64,000 nucleotides of DNA from Marinobacterium stanieri (GCF_900155945.1 NZ_FTMN01000009.1:62001-126000); one strand, 5' to 3'. Shown: positions 15,538-27,922, numbered from the stretch's first letter. Numbers and translations: made by a program. The notes: a model not told the origin generated them from the letters alone.

Positions 15538-18353
15538 CAGGCAAATTCGCGCTGTTCGCCCTCACCTTCCACATTGGTGACACAGCGGCCGCACAGTTCT
15601 TCGTGCTCGCTGTGGCTGCCCACATCTTCGCGGTGGTGCCAGCAACGGCCACACTTGGCGTGTTCAGAGGCAACAACCGCCACCTTCAGGCCTTCCACGT
15701 CAGTGGCACGGGCATCGCCAGCCTCGGACAGCGGCTTCAGGTTGGCTTCAGAGGTGATCAGCACGAAGCGCAATTCGTCACCCAGACGTGCCAGATCGGC
15801 GTGCAGGTCAGCGTCCACATACAGTGTTGCTTCTGCCGCCAGGGAGGCTTTCACCAGTTTTTCGTTACGGGCATCTTCCAGACACTTGTTGACCGCGCCT
15901 TTAACCGCCATCACACGCTGCCAGAAGTCGCTGCCGAACGGCTCGTCTTCAGCCAGTTCGAACAGATCCTCGTACCAGGTGGTCAGCAGGATGGAGTCAC
16001 GGTGCTCGCCCGGCAGTGCCGCGTAGATCTCTTCAGCGGTGAAGCTGAGGATCGGCGCAACCCAGCGCACCAGCGCCTGAGCGATGTGGAACAGTGCGGT
16101 CTGGCAGGAACGACGCGCCAGCGAGTCCGGCTTGGTGGTGTACTGACGGTCCTTGATGATATCCAGGTAGAAACCACCCAGCTCCTGCACGCAGAAGTGG
16201 TGAACCTGCTGGTACACATCGAGGAAACGGTAGCTGTCGTAGGCCGCAACGACTTTCTTCTGCAGCTGGGCTGCTGCATCCACCGCCCAGCGGTCCAGCG
16301 CCAGCATGTCTGCAGCATCGACCATGTGCTCAGCCGGATCAAACCCGTTCAGGTTGGCCAGCAGGAAGCGGGAGGTGTTACGGATACGACGGTAGCTGTC
16401 GGCTGTACGCTGCAGGATCTGCTTGGACACGGCCATCTCGCCAGAGTAATCGGTCGATGCCACCCACAGGCGCAGGATGTCGGCACCCAGGCTGTCGGTC
16501 ACTTCCTGAGGCGCGATCACGTTGCCCAGCGACTTGGACATTTTGTAGCCCTTCTCGTCCACGGTGAAGCCGTGGGTCAGCACCTGCTTGTACGGCGCAC
16601 AGCCATTGATGGCGATGGACGTTTTCAGAGAGGACTGGAACCAGCCGCGGTGCTGGTCGGAACCTTCCAGGTACATGTCCGCCGGGAAGCTCAGGCCTTC
16701 GCGCTGACGCAGAACGGCATGATGAGTCACACCGGAGTCGAACCAGACGTCCAGGGTATCGGTGACCTTGTCGTATTCACCGGCTTCGACACCCAGCAAT
16801 TCAGCTGCATCCAGCTCGAACCAGGCATCGATGCCGCCTTCTTCGATCTTCTCGGCCACCTGTTCGATCAGGGCCGCGGTATTCGGGTGCAGTTCACCGG
16901 TCTGCTTGTGGGTGAACACGGTGATCGGCACACCCCAGGTACGCTGACGGGAAACACACCAGTCCGGGCTCTGATCAACCATGGACTCGATACGGTTCTG
17001 GCCCCACTCGGGGAACCACTGCACGCCCTTGATGGCATCCATTGCCGAGCTCTTCAGCCCCTTGGCTTCCATGGACACGAACCACTGCGGCGTGGCGCGG
17101 TAGATCAGCGGAGTCTTGGTGCGCCAGCAGTGCGGGTAGCTGTGCTGGAAACGCTTCAGGTGAACCAGTTTGCCTTCACGTTCCAGTGCTTCGCACACAG
17201 GGCCGTCAGCCTTGTACACGTGGACACCGGCAAACTCGCCTGCCGCATCGGTGTAGGTACCGTTGGCCTGCACCAGGTTCAGGGTGCTCAGACCATATTC
17301 CTGACCCACCACAAAGTCTTCCATACCGTGATCGGGCGCCGTGTGTACGGCACCGGTACCGGCGTCGGTAGTGACGTGATCACCCAGGATCAGGGGCACC
17401 TGCTTGTCGTAGACCGGGTGCTTGAGCTGCAGCAGTTCCAGCGCGCTGCCGTTGCAGGTCGCCAGTACGTCGTACTTGTCCACACCCCAGCGCGCCATGA
17501 TGTCGTCGACCATTTCAGCGGCCAGCACCATGCGGTCAACGCCCTGCTCGGTGTGGGCTTCAACCAGCGCGTAGTCCAGCTCGCCATTCAGGGAGACAGC
17601 CTGGTTGGCCGGAATGGTCCAGGGAGTGGTGGTCCAGATCACAACGGAGACCGGCGCTTCACCGGCAGCCGTGTCGAACAGTGCCAGTACCTTGTCCTGA
17701 TCGACAAAGGTGAAACGCACGTCGATGGCGGTGGAGGTCTTGTCCTGATATTCCACTTCGGCTTCTGCCAGCGCAGACTGACCGACCACGCTCCAGTACA
17801 CCGGCTTGTAGCCCTTCACCAGGTGACCATTCTCGATGATCTTGCCCAGTGCACGGACGATGTTGGCTTCGGTGTCGAAGTTCATGGTCAGGTAGGGATT
17901 GTCCCAGTCACCCTGGATACCCAGACGGATGAAGTCGGCTTTCTGACCGGCCACCTGCTCGGCGGCGTACTCACGGCACTTCTGACGGAATTCACGGTAA
18001 GGCACCTTGTCACCGGCCTTGCCGATCAGGGTCTCGACCTTGTGCTCGATGGGCAGACCATGACAGTCCCAGCCCGGCACGTAGGGCGCATCAAAGCCGC
18101 TCAGGGTCTTGGATTTGATGATCATGTCCTTGATCACCTTGTTCACCGCATGACCGATATGAATATTGCCGTTGGCGTAGGGAGGGCCGTCGTGCAGGAT
18201 GAAGCTCTTGCGCCCCTTGCCCTCAGCACGCAGCTGGCCGTAGAGGTCGATCTTGTCCCAGTGCTCCAGCCAGCCCGGCTCACGCTTGGGCAGGTTGCCG
18301 CGCATCGGGAAGGCCGTTTCCGGCAGGTTCAGTGTGGCTTTGTAATCGGTCAT
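15537..18353 (-). CDS. ileS: Isoleucyl-tRNA synthetase
   Basis: A 938-residue class I synthetase charging tRNA-Ile. The HIGH signature is HIGH itself at 65-68 and the KMSKS loop lies at 604-608. The inserted editing domain (about 190-400) contains [15 protein letters not shown]-terminal zinc-binding segment has [12 protein letters not shown] and a second C-x2-C (LCGRCVTN). Length and motifs match the bacterial mupirocin-sensitive type. It lies 23 bases downstream of ribF in the conserved murJ-ribF-ileS-lspA order. Confidence 0.97.
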   Translation of the reverse strand: MTDYKATLNLPETAFPMRGNLPKREPGWLEHWDKIDLYGQLRAEGKGRKSFILHDGPPYANGNIHIGHAVNKVIKDMIIKSKTLSGFDAPYVPGWDCHGLPIEHKVETLIGKAGDKVPYREFRQKCREYAAEQVAGQKADFIRLGIQGDWDNPYLTMNFDTEANIVRALGKIIENGHLVKGYKPVYWSVVGQSALAEAEVEYQDKTSTAIDVRFTFVDQDKVLALFDTAAGEAPVSVVIWTTTPWTIPANQAVSLNGELDYALVEAHTEQGVDRMVLAAEMVDDIMARWGVDKYDVLATCNGSALELLQLKHPVYDKQVPLILGDHVTTDAGTGAVHTAPDHGMEDFVVGQEYGLSTLNLVQANGTYTDAAGEFAGVHVYKADGPVCEALEREGKLVHLKRFQHSYPHCWRTKTPLIYRATPQWFVSMEAKGLKSSAMDAIKGVQWFPEWGQNRIESMVDQSPDWCVSRQRTWGVPITVFTHKQTGELHPNTAALIEQVAEKIEEGGIDAWFELDAAELLGVEAGEYDKVTDTLDVWFDSGVTHHAVLRQREGLSFPADMYLEGSDQHRGWFQSSLKTSIAINGCAPYKQVLTHGFTVDEKGYKMSKSLGNVIAPQEVTDSLGADILRLWVASTDYSGEMAVSKQILQRTADSYRRIRNTSRFLLANLNGFDPAEHMVDAADMLALDRWAVDAAAQLQKKVVAAYDSYRFLDVYQQVHHFCVQELGGFYLDIIKDRQYTTKPDSLARRSCQTALFHIAQALVRWVAPILSFTAEEIYAALPGEHRDSILLTTWYEDLFELAEDEPFGSDFWQRVMAVKGAVNKCLEDARNEKLVKASLAAEATLYVDADLHADLARLGDELRFVLITSEANLKPLSEAGDARATDVEGLKVAVVASEHAKCGRCWHHREDVGSHSEHEELCGRCVTNVEGEGEQREFA

Positions 18354-18376
18354 AACAGGTCGCTTCCTGAGGTCAG

Positions 18377-19315
18377 TCAGTCTCGAGCCGCCTGGTCAAA
18401 CCAGGCACGGACATGGTCAATATCGGTTTCGATCTGGGTCTTGAGCGCGTCGATGCCGTCGAAGGCGCGCTCGTCCCGGATGAAGTGGAGAAACTCGACC
18501 CGCATCAGGCGGCCATAGATCTCCTCTCCGCTGTAATTCAACAAATGGACTTCCAGCACCGGCTGGCGGCCATTTACCGTGGGCCGCATCCCCACGTTAC
18601 ACACACCTTGAAGTCGCTCGCCACCCAGCAGGGCATGGACGGCAAAGACGCCGCGCAGGGGGCAAGGATAACGGTGCATGCGCACATTGGCCGTCGGCAC
18701 GCCCAGCTGGCGCCCCAGTTTCTGGCCGTGCATGACGCGGCCGGTGACGGCATAACGCCAACCCAGCAGACGCTCGGCCAGAGCAAAGTCCTTGTTCAGC
18801 AGCGCCTGACGAATCCGGGTACTGCTGACACGGTCGCCGTCCAGCATGAAGGTCGCGGTATGTTCGACACTGAAGCCGTGGCGTTTGCCGGCTTCGATCA
18901 GCATGTTGAAATCGCCCTTGCGATCACAGCCAAAACGGAAGTCGTCGCCAACCACGAAATGCTGGACCGCCAGGCCTTTCAGCAGCAACTCATCGACAAA
19001 TTCAGCTGCCGACATCTGGCGCAGGCGGGCATTGAATGTCAGGCACAGGACACGATCCACCCCTTCGGCGGCGAGCAGGCGTACCTTCTCGTCAAAACGC
19101 GTCAGGCGCGGCGGCACGCTGTCACCACCAAAGAACTCCCTTGGCTGGGGTTCAAAGATGATCGCAACACTGGGCAATCCCAGTGCAGCCGCCTTCGCTT
19201 TCACCTGCGCCAACACCTTGCGGTGGCCCAGATGTACGCCATCGAAGTTGCCGATCGTCGCTACGCAGCCACGGTGTCGGTCACGCAGATTATGTAAGCC
19301 TCGTATCAGTTCCAT
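18377..19315 (-). CDS. ribF: Bifunctional riboflavin kinase / FMN adenylyltransferase
   Basis: A 312-residue enzyme making FMN and then FAD. The N-terminal nucleotidyltransferase domain shows [17 protein letters not shown] (about 19-35) and, later, VVGDDFRFG and STRIRQAL. The C-terminal kinase domain contains [20 protein letters not shown] and [10 protein letters not shown] with the PTAN magnesium/ATP motif. Length is typical. An 80-base gap separates it from murJ upstream. Confidence 0.96.
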   Translation of the reverse strand: MELIRGLHNLRDRHRGCVATIGNFDGVHLGHRKVLAQVKAKAAALGLPSVAIIFEPQPREFFGGDSVPPRLTRFDEKVRLLAAEGVDRVLCLTFNARLRQMSAAEFVDELLLKGLAVQHFVVGDDFRFGCDRKGDFNMLIEAGKRHGFSVEHTATFMLDGDRVSSTRIRQALLNKDFALAERLLGWRYAVTGRVMHGQKLGRQLGVPTANVRMHRYPCPLRGVFAVHALLGGERLQGVCNVGMRPTVNGRQPVLEVHLLNYSGEEIYGRLMRVEFLHFIRDERAFDGIDALKTQIETDIDHVRAWFDQAARD

Positions 19316-19395
19316 GCAGTTGCTGAACCAGCGCCAGAATGTGGACTGCGAAGTATACCGTACTCAGCCTGTCACGAGTACCGCTCAGAAAGTGC

Positions 19396-20952
19396 TCAAC
19401 CGCGCAAATGACGTGGCCGCAACCCCAGCAACAGCTGCATCAGCACATAGGAGCCGCCACCGGCTACAACCAGCAGCGCCATCCACTGCACTCGCACCCA
19501 GAGCCCCGCCTGCAGCCAGTCATCCAACTGGGACTGAATGGCCAACAGAACCGCTACCATCGCACCAGCCGACGCCGACAGACGCACCAGTGTCATGCCC
19601 CAGCCCGGCTGCCAACGGAACACGCCTTCGCGAATCAATCCGTGCAGCAACCAGCCGGCATTCATGAACGCCGACAGCGAGGTCGCCAGCGCCAGCCCGG
19701 CATGAGCCAGCGGCCAGATCAGAATAAGGTTGAACACCATATTGGCCAACATCGCCTTGACGGCAATTCTCACCGGCGTTTTGGTGTCCTGACGCGAGAA
19801 GTATCCCGGCGCCAGCACCTTGATCAGCATGAACGCGAGCAGGCCAAAGGCATAGGCACGCAGACTCAACGCCGCCATCTGCACATCGAAGTCGGTCATC
19901 TCGCCGTAGTGGAACAGGGTCGCAATCAAGGGCTCCGCCAGTACCGCCAGCGCCAGCGCCGCCGGCAGACCGATCAGCAGCACCATGCGCATGGCCCAGT
20001 CCAGCGTACGGGCAAAGCGCTCCGGGTCCTTGCCGGCATGATTACGCGACAGGCTGGGCAGGATCACCGTGGCGATGGCAATCCCGAATACCCCCAGTGG
20101 CAACTCGGACAACCGGTCTGAGTAGTACAGCCAGGACACACTGCCGGTCTGCAGGAAGGAGGCCAACACCGTATCCAGCAACAGGTTGATCTGCGCCACC
20201 GACACACCGAACAACGCCGGTAGCATCAGCTTGAGAATGCGGCGCACACCCTCGTCCTTGAATCCGGATTTGGGGATTGGCATCAGTTTCATGCGCGCCA
20301 GAAACGGCAACTGGAACAGCAGCTGTACCGTACCGGCCATCAATACCCCCCAGGCCAGCGCCATGATCGGCGTTTCCAGCAGCGGACTGAGCAGCACCGC
20401 GGAGCCGATCAGACAGAGGTTGAGCAATACCGGCGTAAAGGCAGGAACGGCAAAGCGGCCGTAGCTGTTGAGAATGGCGCCACAAAAGGCCGTCAGTGAG
20501 ATCAACAACAGATAGGGGAAGGTGATTCGCAGCATGTCCGACGCCAGCGCGAACTTCTCACTGTCTTGCATGTAGAAGCCGGGCGCAAACAGCGCCGCCA
20601 GCACCGGCGCACCCAATACGGCTATCAGGGTAATCAGAATGAGCACTGAGCCCAACGCACCGGACACCCGGTGCACCAGCTCCTGCACGGCCGCCAGATC
20701 CCGCTGGGTGCGATACTCGGACAACACCGGCACAAACGCCTGCGAGAACGCACCCTCGGCAAAGAGGCGGCGAAGGAAGTTGGGAATCTTGAAGGCGACA
20801 AAGAAGGCGTCGGCACTGCCACTGGCACCAAAGTAGCCGGCAATAACCACATCGCGCACCAGCCCCAGCACTCGCGATATCAGGGTCATGATGCCAACCA
20901 TCGCGCTGGAACGGAGCAGACCGCCCCCTTCCGTTTTTTGCTCGTCCGCCAC
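19396..20952 (-). CDS. murJ: Lipid II flippase MurJ
   Basis: A polytopic MOP-superfamily protein that flips the peptidoglycan precursor lipid II across the inner membrane. A GTG start at 20952 is proposed because GGGAGG lies five bases upstream and the product (MADEQKTEGG, 518 residues) has a normal N terminus; an ATG at 20994 also opens the frame. Signature segments are TLISRVLGLVRDVVIAGYFG, the ADAFFVAFKIPNFLRRLFAE stretch and GAFSQAFVPV, followed by about 14 membrane helices. It is divergent from rpsT, as in pseudomonads and enterics. Confidence 0.94.
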   Translation of the reverse strand: MADEQKTEGGGLLRSSAMVGIMTLISRVLGLVRDVVIAGYFGASGSADAFFVAFKIPNFLRRLFAEGAFSQAFVPVLSEYRTQRDLAAVQELVHRVSGALGSVLILITLIAVLGAPVLAALFAPGFYMQDSEKFALASDMLRITFPYLLLISLTAFCGAILNSYGRFAVPAFTPVLLNLCLIGSAVLLSPLLETPIMALAWGVLMAGTVQLLFQLPFLARMKLMPIPKSGFKDEGVRRILKLMLPALFGVSVAQINLLLDTVLASFLQTGSVSWLYYSDRLSELPLGVFGIAIATVILPSLSRNHAGKDPERFARTLDWAMRMVLLIGLPAALALAVLAEPLIATLFHYGEMTDFDVQMAALSLRAYAFGLLAFMLIKVLAPGYFSRQDTKTPVRIAVKAMLANMVFNLILIWPLAHAGLALATSLSAFMNAGWLLHGLIREGVFRWQPGWGMTLVRLSASAGAMVAVLLAIQSQLDDWLQAGLWVRVQWMALLVVAGGGSYVLMQLLLGLRPRHLRG

Positions 20953-21044
20953 TAGGCCTCCCCGACCGCCTTCCGTAAAATGAGCGCAGATCATATCCCT
21001 GTTTACTAAACAGACAAAACTCCGCGTGATAACTGGTCATTTAG

Positions 21045-21073
21045 TTGACATTCTGGCGTCTGGCATGAATAAT
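21045..21073 (+). promoter_or_regulatory. Sigma-70 promoter of rpsT
   Basis: TTGACA (21045-21050), a 17-base spacer and AATAAT (21068-21073), with TG just before the -10. It lies about 65 bases before the rpsT start. Confidence 0.8.
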
Positions 21074-21140
21074 GTCGCGTCTAATTTTTCGGCACTCCAT
21101 CGCCGTTTTTGATCAACTAATTACCTAAAGGAGCCGGATC

Positions 21141-21404
21141 GTGGCTAATTCCGCAGGATCCAAAAAACGCGCTCGTCAGGCGGAGAAGCGTCGTCAGCAC
21201 AACGCTAGCCTGCGCTCCATGGCGCGCACGTACATGAAAAAAGTTTTCGCTGCTATCGATAGCGGTGACCAGGCTGCAGCTCAGGAAGCATTCAAGGCCG
21301 CTCAGCCGGTACTGGATAGCTCTGTGAACAAAGGCATCTTCCACAAGAACAAGATCGCCCGCACCAAGAGCCGTCTGAACGCCCGCATCAAAGCGATGGC
21401 ATAA
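21141..21404 (+). CDS. rpsT: 30S ribosomal protein S20
   Basis: An 87-residue basic helical protein that binds 16S rRNA. It opens [20 protein letters not shown] and ends ARIKAMA, as in other gammaproteobacteria. It has its own near-consensus promoter and is closed by a strong terminator, so it is a single-gene unit. An AAAGGAG ribosome site precedes a GTG start. Confidence 0.97.
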   Translation: MANSAGSKKRARQAEKRRQHNASLRSMARTYMKKVFAAIDSGDQAAAQEAFKAAQPVLDSSVNKGIFHKNKIARTKSRLNARIKAMA

Positions 21405-21421
21405 GCCGCTCAGGCAAGCAT

Positions 21422-21449
21422 AAAAAAACCGGCATCTGCCGGTTTTTTT
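21422..21449. terminator. Bidirectional terminator between rpsT and proB
   Basis: CCGGCA (21429-21434) pairs with TGCCGG (21437-21442). It is flanked by seven A on the left and seven T on the right and serves both convergent genes. Confidence 0.9.
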
Positions 21450-21474
21450 GTGTCTGTCGTTTGCCGAGGGCGAA

Positions 21475-22599
21475 TCAGGCCAGGATAAGATTATCCCGGT
21501 GCACCAACTCTTCCTCTCCCATAAAGCCCAACTGTTCTTCAATCACGCTACTGGGGCGACCTATGATTTTATCGGCGTCCACGGCACCATAGTTGGCCAG
21601 ACCACGGGCTATCACACGCCCGGATTCATCCATCATGATCACCATCTCGCCACGGGAGAAGTCACCGCTGACCGAACGCACACCCGCGGGCAACAGGCTC
21701 TTGCCACCTTCCACCAGTGCTTTAACTGCACCGGCATCCAGCACCAGCGTGCCACGTGCCTGCAAATGACCGGCAATCCACTGCTTGCGTGCCGCCATGG
21801 GCTCACGCTCAGGTAACAACAGGGTGCCGACCTGCTCGGCTGAATGCAGCTTCAGCAGCACATCCGGCTCACGCCCACTGGCAATCACCGTGACCGCACC
21901 TGAGCGCGCCGCCAGTTTGGCCGCCCGCACCTTGGTCGCCATACCGCCACGCCCCAGCTTGCCACCACCACCGGCCATGGCATCCAGACGCTCTTCGCCC
22001 GCCATGGCTTCGGTGATCAATTCAGCATCAGGGTTATTGCGTGGGTCGGCCGTGTAGAGGCCGTTCTGGTCGGTCAGCAGAATCAGCGCATCCGCTTCCA
22101 CCGCGTTGGCGACCAGCGCACCCAGGGTGTCATTGTCACCGAAACGGATTTCACTGGTGACCACGGTGTCATTCTCGTTGACCACCGCCACCACACCCAT
22201 TTCGATCAGGGTACGCAGGGTTGAACGCGCATTGAGATAACGCTTGCGGTTGGACATGTCGTCATGGGTCAACAGCACCTGAGCGGTGTGCATGCCATGA
22301 CGACGGAAGTTGGCTTCATAGGCCTGTACCAGCCCCATCTGACCGACAGCGGCGGCGGCCTGCAGGCGGTAGATCTCACGCGGTCGCTCGGACCAGCCCA
22401 GCCGGGTCATGCCCTCGGCCACTGAACCCGAGGAGACGAGGATCACCTCGACCCCGCGACGGGTCAGCTCCACCAGCTGGTCAACCCAGCCGGCAATTGC
22501 GTTCTGGTCGAGCCCCTGACCATCATTGGTCAACAGCGCACTACCAATCTTCACCACCCAGCGCCCAGGCTGGGCCAAGCCCTTGCGTCCCGCTGTCAC
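21475..22599 (-). CDS. proB: Glutamate 5-kinase
   Basis: Phosphorylates glutamate in the first step of proline synthesis. It has 374 residues with a GTG start and a GGAG-type ribosome site. The amino-acid-kinase domain (about 1-260) has [27 protein letters not shown] and [16 protein letters not shown]-terminal PUA domain (about 280-360) is present, as in the full-length enteric form. It follows obgE by 13 bases, the usual obg-proB arrangement. Confidence 0.95.
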   Translation of the reverse strand: MTAGRKGLAQPGRWVVKIGSALLTNDGQGLDQNAIAGWVDQLVELTRRGVEVILVSSGSVAEGMTRLGWSERPREIYRLQAAAAVGQMGLVQAYEANFRRHGMHTAQVLLTHDDMSNRKRYLNARSTLRTLIEMGVVAVVNENDTVVTSEIRFGDNDTLGALVANAVEADALILLTDQNGLYTADPRNNPDAELITEAMAGEERLDAMAGGGGKLGRGGMATKVRAAKLAARSGAVTVIASGREPDVLLKLHSAEQVGTLLLPEREPMAARKQWIAGHLQARGTLVLDAGAVKALVEGGKSLLPAGVRSVSGDFSRGEMVIMMDESGRVIARGLANYGAVDADKIIGRPSSVIEEQLGFMGEEELVHRDNLILA

Positions 22600-22612
22600 T
22601 TGTCACACTCCG

Positions 22613-23827
<1,215 letters not shown>

Positions 23828-23901
23828 TTAAAATACATAACCCCTGGCACAGTATACCTCGGGGGAGCGAACCCGGCGTCAACGACACTGGGCTCATAAC
23901 G

Positions 23902-23930
23902 AAAAAAGCTCCGCCTGGGCGGAGCTTTTT
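23902..23930 (-). terminator. Terminator after rpmA
   Basis: GCTCCGCC (23908-23915) pairs with GGCGGAGC (23918-23925), with A and T tracts on either side. It lies between rpmA and obgE, so some transcripts from the rplU promoter should stop before obgE-proB. Confidence 0.82.
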
Positions 23931-23949
23931 GATACAGCGTGCAAATGCC

Positions 23950-24207
23950 TTAGGCAGGTACGACGCTGATGAATTTACGGTTGTGAGGACCTTTGGTCTC
24001 GAACTTGACCACGCCATCCGCTTTAGCGAACAGAGTGTGATCTTTACCCAGACCTACGTTCTCACCAGCGTGGAACTTGGTGCCACGCTGACGCATCAGG
24101 ATGTTGCCAGCGGTAACAGCCTGACCACCAAAACGCTTAACGCCGAGGCGTTTCGATTCTGAGTCGCGTCCGTTACGCGTTGAACCACCAGCCTTCTTAT
24201 GAGCCAT
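23950..24207 (-). CDS. rpmA: 50S ribosomal protein L27
   Basis: An 85-residue protein whose N-terminal tail reaches the peptidyl-transferase centre. It begins [20 protein letters not shown] directly, without the cleaved leader found in Firmicutes. It lies 25 bases after rplU and shares its promoter. Confidence 0.97.
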   Translation of the reverse strand: MAHKKAGGSTRNGRDSESKRLGVKRFGGQAVTAGNILMRQRGTKFHAGENVGLGKDHTLFAKADGVVKFETKGPHNRKFISVVPA

Positions 24208-24232
24208 TCTTCTATCTCCTAAGTTCGGTTAA

Positions 24233-24544
24233 TCAGGCACTGATACCAGTGATTTTCACTTCAGTGAACCACTGACGGTGACCCTGACGCTTCATGTGGT
24301 GCTTACGACGACGGAACTTGATGATGTTGACCTTTTCGCCGCGGCCGTGACCAACAACTTCTGCAGCCACTTTGGCACCATCTACAACCGGCGCACCAAC
24401 TTTGATGTCGTCGCCATTGCCGACCAGCAGCACACGATCGAATTCAATGCTGGAACCAGCGTCAGCAGTCAGTTTCTCCAGTTTCAGAGTCTGACCTTCC
24501 TGCACACGGTACTGCTTACCGCCGCTTACGATTACTGCGAACAT
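24233..24544 (-). CDS. rplU: 50S ribosomal protein L21
   Basis: A 103-residue 23S rRNA-binding protein. The conserved start [18 protein letters not shown] is at 24544, preceded by a GGAG site; a Met four codons earlier also opens the frame but is less likely. It is first in the rplU-rpmA-(obgE-proB) unit and divergent from ispB, exactly as in E. coli and Pseudomonas. The leader from the predicted promoter is about 115 bases. Confidence 0.96.
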   Translation of the reverse strand: MFAVIVSGGKQYRVQEGQTLKLEKLTADAGSSIEFDRVLLVGNGDDIKVGAPVVDGAKVAAEVVGHGRGEKVNIIKFRRRKHHMKRQGHRQWFTEVKITGISA

Positions 24545-24667
24545 GCTTTTCTCCAAGATTTAACCTGCCCGGCTACTGGATACGAAACCTACTTCTAATG
24601 GCCGAAACCGCGGTGGATTCTGGCACCCTATGGTAGGGAGCGTCGATGGACAGGTTTAAGGCGCGAA

Positions 24668-24696
24668 ATTGTACTGCAAACGCCACCTCCCCGCAA
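24668..24696 (-). promoter_or_regulatory. Promoter of rplU-rpmA
   Basis: Read leftward: TTGCGG (24696-24691), a 17-base spacer and TACAAT (24673-24668). Confidence 0.6.
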
Positions 24697-24748
24697 CCGG
24701 CCAGGTGACTTTATCCTGCCGTAATAACGGGCCTTCCACGGGGCTGAC

Positions 24749-24777
24749 TTGACACCCCAGACCCTGCCGCCTAGCAT
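24749..24777 (+). promoter_or_regulatory. Promoter of ispB
   Basis: TTGACA (24749-24754), a 17-base spacer and TAGCAT (24772-24777), about 35 bases before the ispB start. Confidence 0.6.
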
Positions 24778-24812
24778 GCGGCGGGTGTTCAGTCCACATA
24801 CAGAACCCGTCC

Positions 24813-25781
24813 ATGCAGCCACACCAGCTAAACTCGGCCATTGAGCCACAGTTCGATGCCGTTACCGATTACATTCTCAACCATCTGGGCTCCAACGTGC
24901 CTCTGGTGGAGAAAATAGGCCATCATATTGTTGCCGGTGGTGGCAAGCGCCTGCGCCCTCTGCTGGTTCTGCTCAGTGCCAACGCTTGCGGTTACAAGGG
25001 CGAACAGCACATTCCACTGGCCGCGGTGATCGAATTTATCCACACCGCGACTCTGCTGCACGACGATGTGGTGGACAACTCCGAACTGCGCCGCGGTAAC
25101 GCGACCGCCAATGCCAAGTGGGGCAATGCGCCCAGCGTACTGGTCGGCGACTTCCTCTACTCCCGCTCCTTCCAGATGATGGTGGATATCGGCCGCATGG
25201 AAATCATGCAGGTAATCTCCAACGCCACCACCGTGATCGCCGAAGGCGAAGTCCTGCAGCTGCTGAACCAGCGTAACCCGGACACCAGCGAAGATTCCTA
25301 CATGCAGGTGATTCTGGGCAAGACAGCCATGCTGTTCGAGGCGGCAACCGAAGTGGGTGCCATCCTGGCGGATGCCCCTGCCGAAGAACGTGAAGCCCTG
25401 CGTCTGTATGGCCGCCACCTGGGTATCGCCTTCCAGATCGTGGACGACCTGCTGGATTACCTGTCAGACAGCGACACCATGGGCAAGAACGTGGGTGATG
25501 ATCTGGCCGAGGGTAAAGCCACTCTACCGCTGATCTATGCCATGCGCGTTGGCAGCGAAGATGATCGCAAACTGATTCGTCGCGCCATCCGCGAAGGCGG
25601 CCTGGACGACCTGGAGCCGGTTCTGGAGATTGTTCAGCGCACCGGTGCCATCGACTACACCCGTGATCAGGCACGCGCCGAGCTGGATAAGGCGGTCAGC
25701 GCTCTTGATGCACTGCCGGCCACCTCCTTCCGTGACACCCTGATCACACTGACCGAACAGGCACTGGATCGCACCCAGTAA
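24813..25781 (+). CDS. ispB: Octaprenyl (polyprenyl) diphosphate synthase
   Basis: A 322-residue trans-polyprenyl synthase that builds the ubiquinone side chain from farnesyl diphosphate and isopentenyl units. The first Asp-rich motif DDVVD lies at 84-88 and the second DDLLD at 211-215. GGGKRLRP (42-49) binds isopentenyl diphosphate. The divergent ispB/rplU pairing is conserved in gammaproteobacteria. The chain length (C40 or C45) cannot be set from sequence by eye. Confidence 0.93.
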   Translation: MQPHQLNSAIEPQFDAVTDYILNHLGSNVPLVEKIGHHIVAGGGKRLRPLLVLLSANACGYKGEQHIPLAAVIEFIHTATLLHDDVVDNSELRRGNATANAKWGNAPSVLVGDFLYSRSFQMMVDIGRMEIMQVISNATTVIAEGEVLQLLNQRNPDTSEDSYMQVILGKTAMLFEAATEVGAILADAPAEEREALRLYGRHLGIAFQIVDDLLDYLSDSDTMGKNVGDDLAEGKATLPLIYAMRVGSEDDRKLIRRAIREGGLDDLEPVLEIVQRTGAIDYTRDQARAELDKAVSALDALPATSFRDTLITLTEQALDRTQ

Positions 25782-25948
25782 GCCTGCTTCACGAGCGGGG
25801 TACAGCGATCTGCTGGCCCCGTCTGAACCTGCCTGCCCACTTGCTGTCCTATTCGTTAACAGCATCAATTTTTCCCGACCCCGCCTTCAGGCGATCAGAA
25901 ACGCCCGGTATCCCGTACAGCGAATGAGCAAAATACATGACGCAGCTC

Positions 25949-25977
25949 GTGCCTGAAGGGGTGCAAACCGGTATAAT
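25949..25977 (+). promoter_or_regulatory. Possible fabA promoter
   Basis: A perfect TATAAT at 25972-25977 lies 42 bases before fabA, but the -35 position 17 bases upstream (GTGCCT) is poor. It may need an activator, since FadR- or FabR-type control of fabA is common; no such site was recognised. The rest of the 238-base gap after ispB holds a hairpin at about 25796-25821 and nothing else seen. Confidence 0.4.
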
Positions 25978-26019
25978 CGCGGAAATATTGATGAAATGCC
26001 TCTGGAATAACGGTTTCTT

Positions 26020-26535
26020 ATGACACGACCTTCTTCATTTGAACGCGAGCAACTGCTGCAGTGCGGCCACGGCGAAATGTTTGGCCCCGGCAACGCACAG
26101 CTGCCGATTGGCAACATGCTGATGCTTGATCGTATCCTTGAGATCAACACAGACGGCGGCGAGTACGGCAAGGGCGAAATCATTGCCGAACTGGATATCC
26201 GTCCGGACCTCTGGTTCTTCGAATGCCACTTCCCGGGCGACCCGGTGATGCCTGGCTGCCTGGGCCTGGATGCCATGTGGCAGCTGGTTGGTTTCTTCCT
26301 GGGCTGGCGTGGCAATGAAGGCCGCGGTCGTGCACTGGGCTCCGGCGAGGTGAAGTTCACCGGCCAGGTACTGCCTGAAGCCAAGAAAGTGACCTACCAT
26401 ATCCAGTTGAAGCGCGTTATCGAGCGCAAGCTGGTAATGGGTATTGCTGACGGTACTGTGGCCGTGGATGGCCGTGTCATCTACACCGCAAAGGATCTGC
26501 GTGTGGGTCTGTTCAAGCAGACTGATAACTTCTGA
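26020..26535 (+). CDS. fabA: 3-hydroxydecanoyl-ACP dehydratase/isomerase
   Basis: A 171-residue hot-dog-fold enzyme that dehydrates 3-hydroxydecanoyl-ACP and isomerises the product to the cis-3 form, the branch point to unsaturated fatty acids. The active-site pair His70 ([13 protein letters not shown]) and Asp84 (GLDAMWQL) are at the same numbers as in E. coli FabA. fabB follows after 83 bases, the typical fabAB operon of pseudomonads and relatives. Confidence 0.97.
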   Translation: MTRPSSFEREQLLQCGHGEMFGPGNAQLPIGNMLMLDRILEINTDGGEYGKGEIIAELDIRPDLWFFECHFPGDPVMPGCLGLDAMWQLVGFFLGWRGNEGRGRALGSGEVKFTGQVLPEAKKVTYHIQLKRVIERKLVMGIADGTVAVDGRVIYTAKDLRVGLFKQTDNF

Positions 26536-26618
26536 TGCAGGGCCTGCTGCGAGCGGGCCCCGTCTGACTACCTTATAATAAGACTGATAGTTCTGAACGA
26601 GTTGAAGAGAGGCTACAC

Positions 26619-27836
26619 ATGCGACGCGTCGTAGTGACCGGTATGGGAATCGTTTCCTGCCTGGGTAATGACCAGGAAACCGTCCTGGAATCACTGAAAC
26701 TGGGCCGTTCCGGCATCAAGTTCCAGCCGGAATACAAAGAGCTGGGCTTCCGCAGTCAGGTAGCGGGCAGCATCGATATCGATCTGGACAGCCTGATTGA
26801 CCGCAAGCTGCGCCGTTTCATGGGCAACGCTTCTGCCTACACCTACCTGGCGATGAAGCAGGCCATCGAAGATTCCGGCCTGAGTGAAGACCAGGTATCC
26901 AATGTACGCACCGGCCTGATCGCGGGCTCCGGTGGCGCTTCGTCTGCCGATATCGTGGAAACCGCCGATATCCTGCGCAGCAAGGGTGTGCGCCGCGTCG
27001 GTCCTTACCGCGTGACCCGTACCATGGGCTCTACAGTGTCTGCCTGTCTGGCCACTCCGTTCAAGATCAAGGGCGTGAACTACTCCATAACCTCTGCCTG
27101 TGCCACCAGCGCACACTGCATCGGTAACGCAATGGAGCAGATTCAGCTGGGTAAACAGGACGTAATTTTCGCCGGTGGCGGTGAAGAACTGCACTGGTCC
27201 CTGAGCGTCATGTTCGATGCCATGGGCGCCCTGTCCAGCAAGTACAACGAAACACCGGAAAAAGCCTCCCGCGCCTACGACGCCAACCGTGATGGCTTCG
27301 TCATCGCAGGTGGTGCCGGCATGCTGGTACTGGAAGACCTGGAACACGCCAAGGCGCGTGGTGCCAAGATCTATGCCGAGCTGGTGGGCTACGGTGCTAC
27401 TTCCGACGGCTACGACATGGTTGCCCCGTCCGGTGAAGGCGCCATCCGCTGCATGCAACAAGCCATGAGCACTGTTGACGGCGACATCGACTACATCAAC
27501 TCCCACGGCACCTCCACTCCGGCCGGTGACATCCAGGAGCTGAAAGCGATGAAGCAGACCTTCGGTGATGACATGCCGCCGGTCAGCTCTACCAAGTCCC
27601 TGACAGGTCACTCTCTGGGCGCCACTGGTGTACAGGAAGCGATCTACTCGATCCTGATGCAGCAGAATAACTTCATCTGTGCATCTGCCAACATCGAAGA
27701 GCTGGACCCGGAAGCCGAAGGCATGCCGGTTGTCACCGAGCGCAAGGATGGCGTAGACCTCAAGCGCGTCATGTCCAACAGCTTCGGCTTCGGCGGCACC
27801 AACTCCACTCTGGTGTTCGAGAAATTTGAAGGCTAA
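26619..27836 (+). CDS. fabB: 3-oxoacyl-ACP synthase I
   Basis: A 405-residue condensing enzyme that elongates the cis-3-decenoyl-ACP made by FabA. The catalytic triad is Cys161 ([11 protein letters not shown]), His296 ([11 protein letters not shown]) and His331 ([10 protein letters not shown]). The GFGGTN signature is near the C terminus. TATAAT at 26574-26579 within the intergenic region could support extra transcription, but no -35 is visible. A strong terminator follows. Confidence 0.96.
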   Translation: MRRVVVTGMGIVSCLGNDQETVLESLKLGRSGIKFQPEYKELGFRSQVAGSIDIDLDSLIDRKLRRFMGNASAYTYLAMKQAIEDSGLSEDQVSNVRTGLIAGSGGASSADIVETADILRSKGVRRVGPYRVTRTMGSTVSACLATPFKIKGVNYSITSACATSAHCIGNAMEQIQLGKQDVIFAGGGEELHWSLSVMFDAMGALSSKYNETPEKASRAYDANRDGFVIAGGAGMLVLEDLEHAKARGAKIYAELVGYGATSDGYDMVAPSGEGAIRCMQQAMSTVDGDIDYINSHGTSTPAGDIQELKAMKQTFGDDMPPVSSTKSLTGHSLGATGVQEAIYSILMQQNNFICASANIEELDPEAEGMPVVTERKDGVDLKRVMSNSFGFGGTNSTLVFEKFEG

Positions 27837-27874
27837 GCGAGATACTTGTACGACCGGCCCTGCCGGTCGGCCAT

Positions 27875-27903
27875 AAAAAAACCGCTCAGTGAGCGGTTTT
27901 TTT
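27875..27903. terminator. Bidirectional terminator between fabB and plsC
   Basis: ACCGCTC (27881-27887) pairs with GAGCGGT (27891-27897), with A and T tracts on the two sides. A second hairpin (CGACCGGC...GCCGGTCG, 27851-27869) lies just before it. Confidence 0.88.
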
Positions 27904-27922
27904 GTGCCTGAACCAAACAGAT

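Noticed and set aside
15531-18518. A 995-codon open frame on the plus strand opposite ileS
   Set aside because: It mirrors the ileS codon pattern, lacks a ribosome site and shows low-complexity His/Gln-rich translation. Antisense open frames of this length are expected from strongly biased GC-rich genes.
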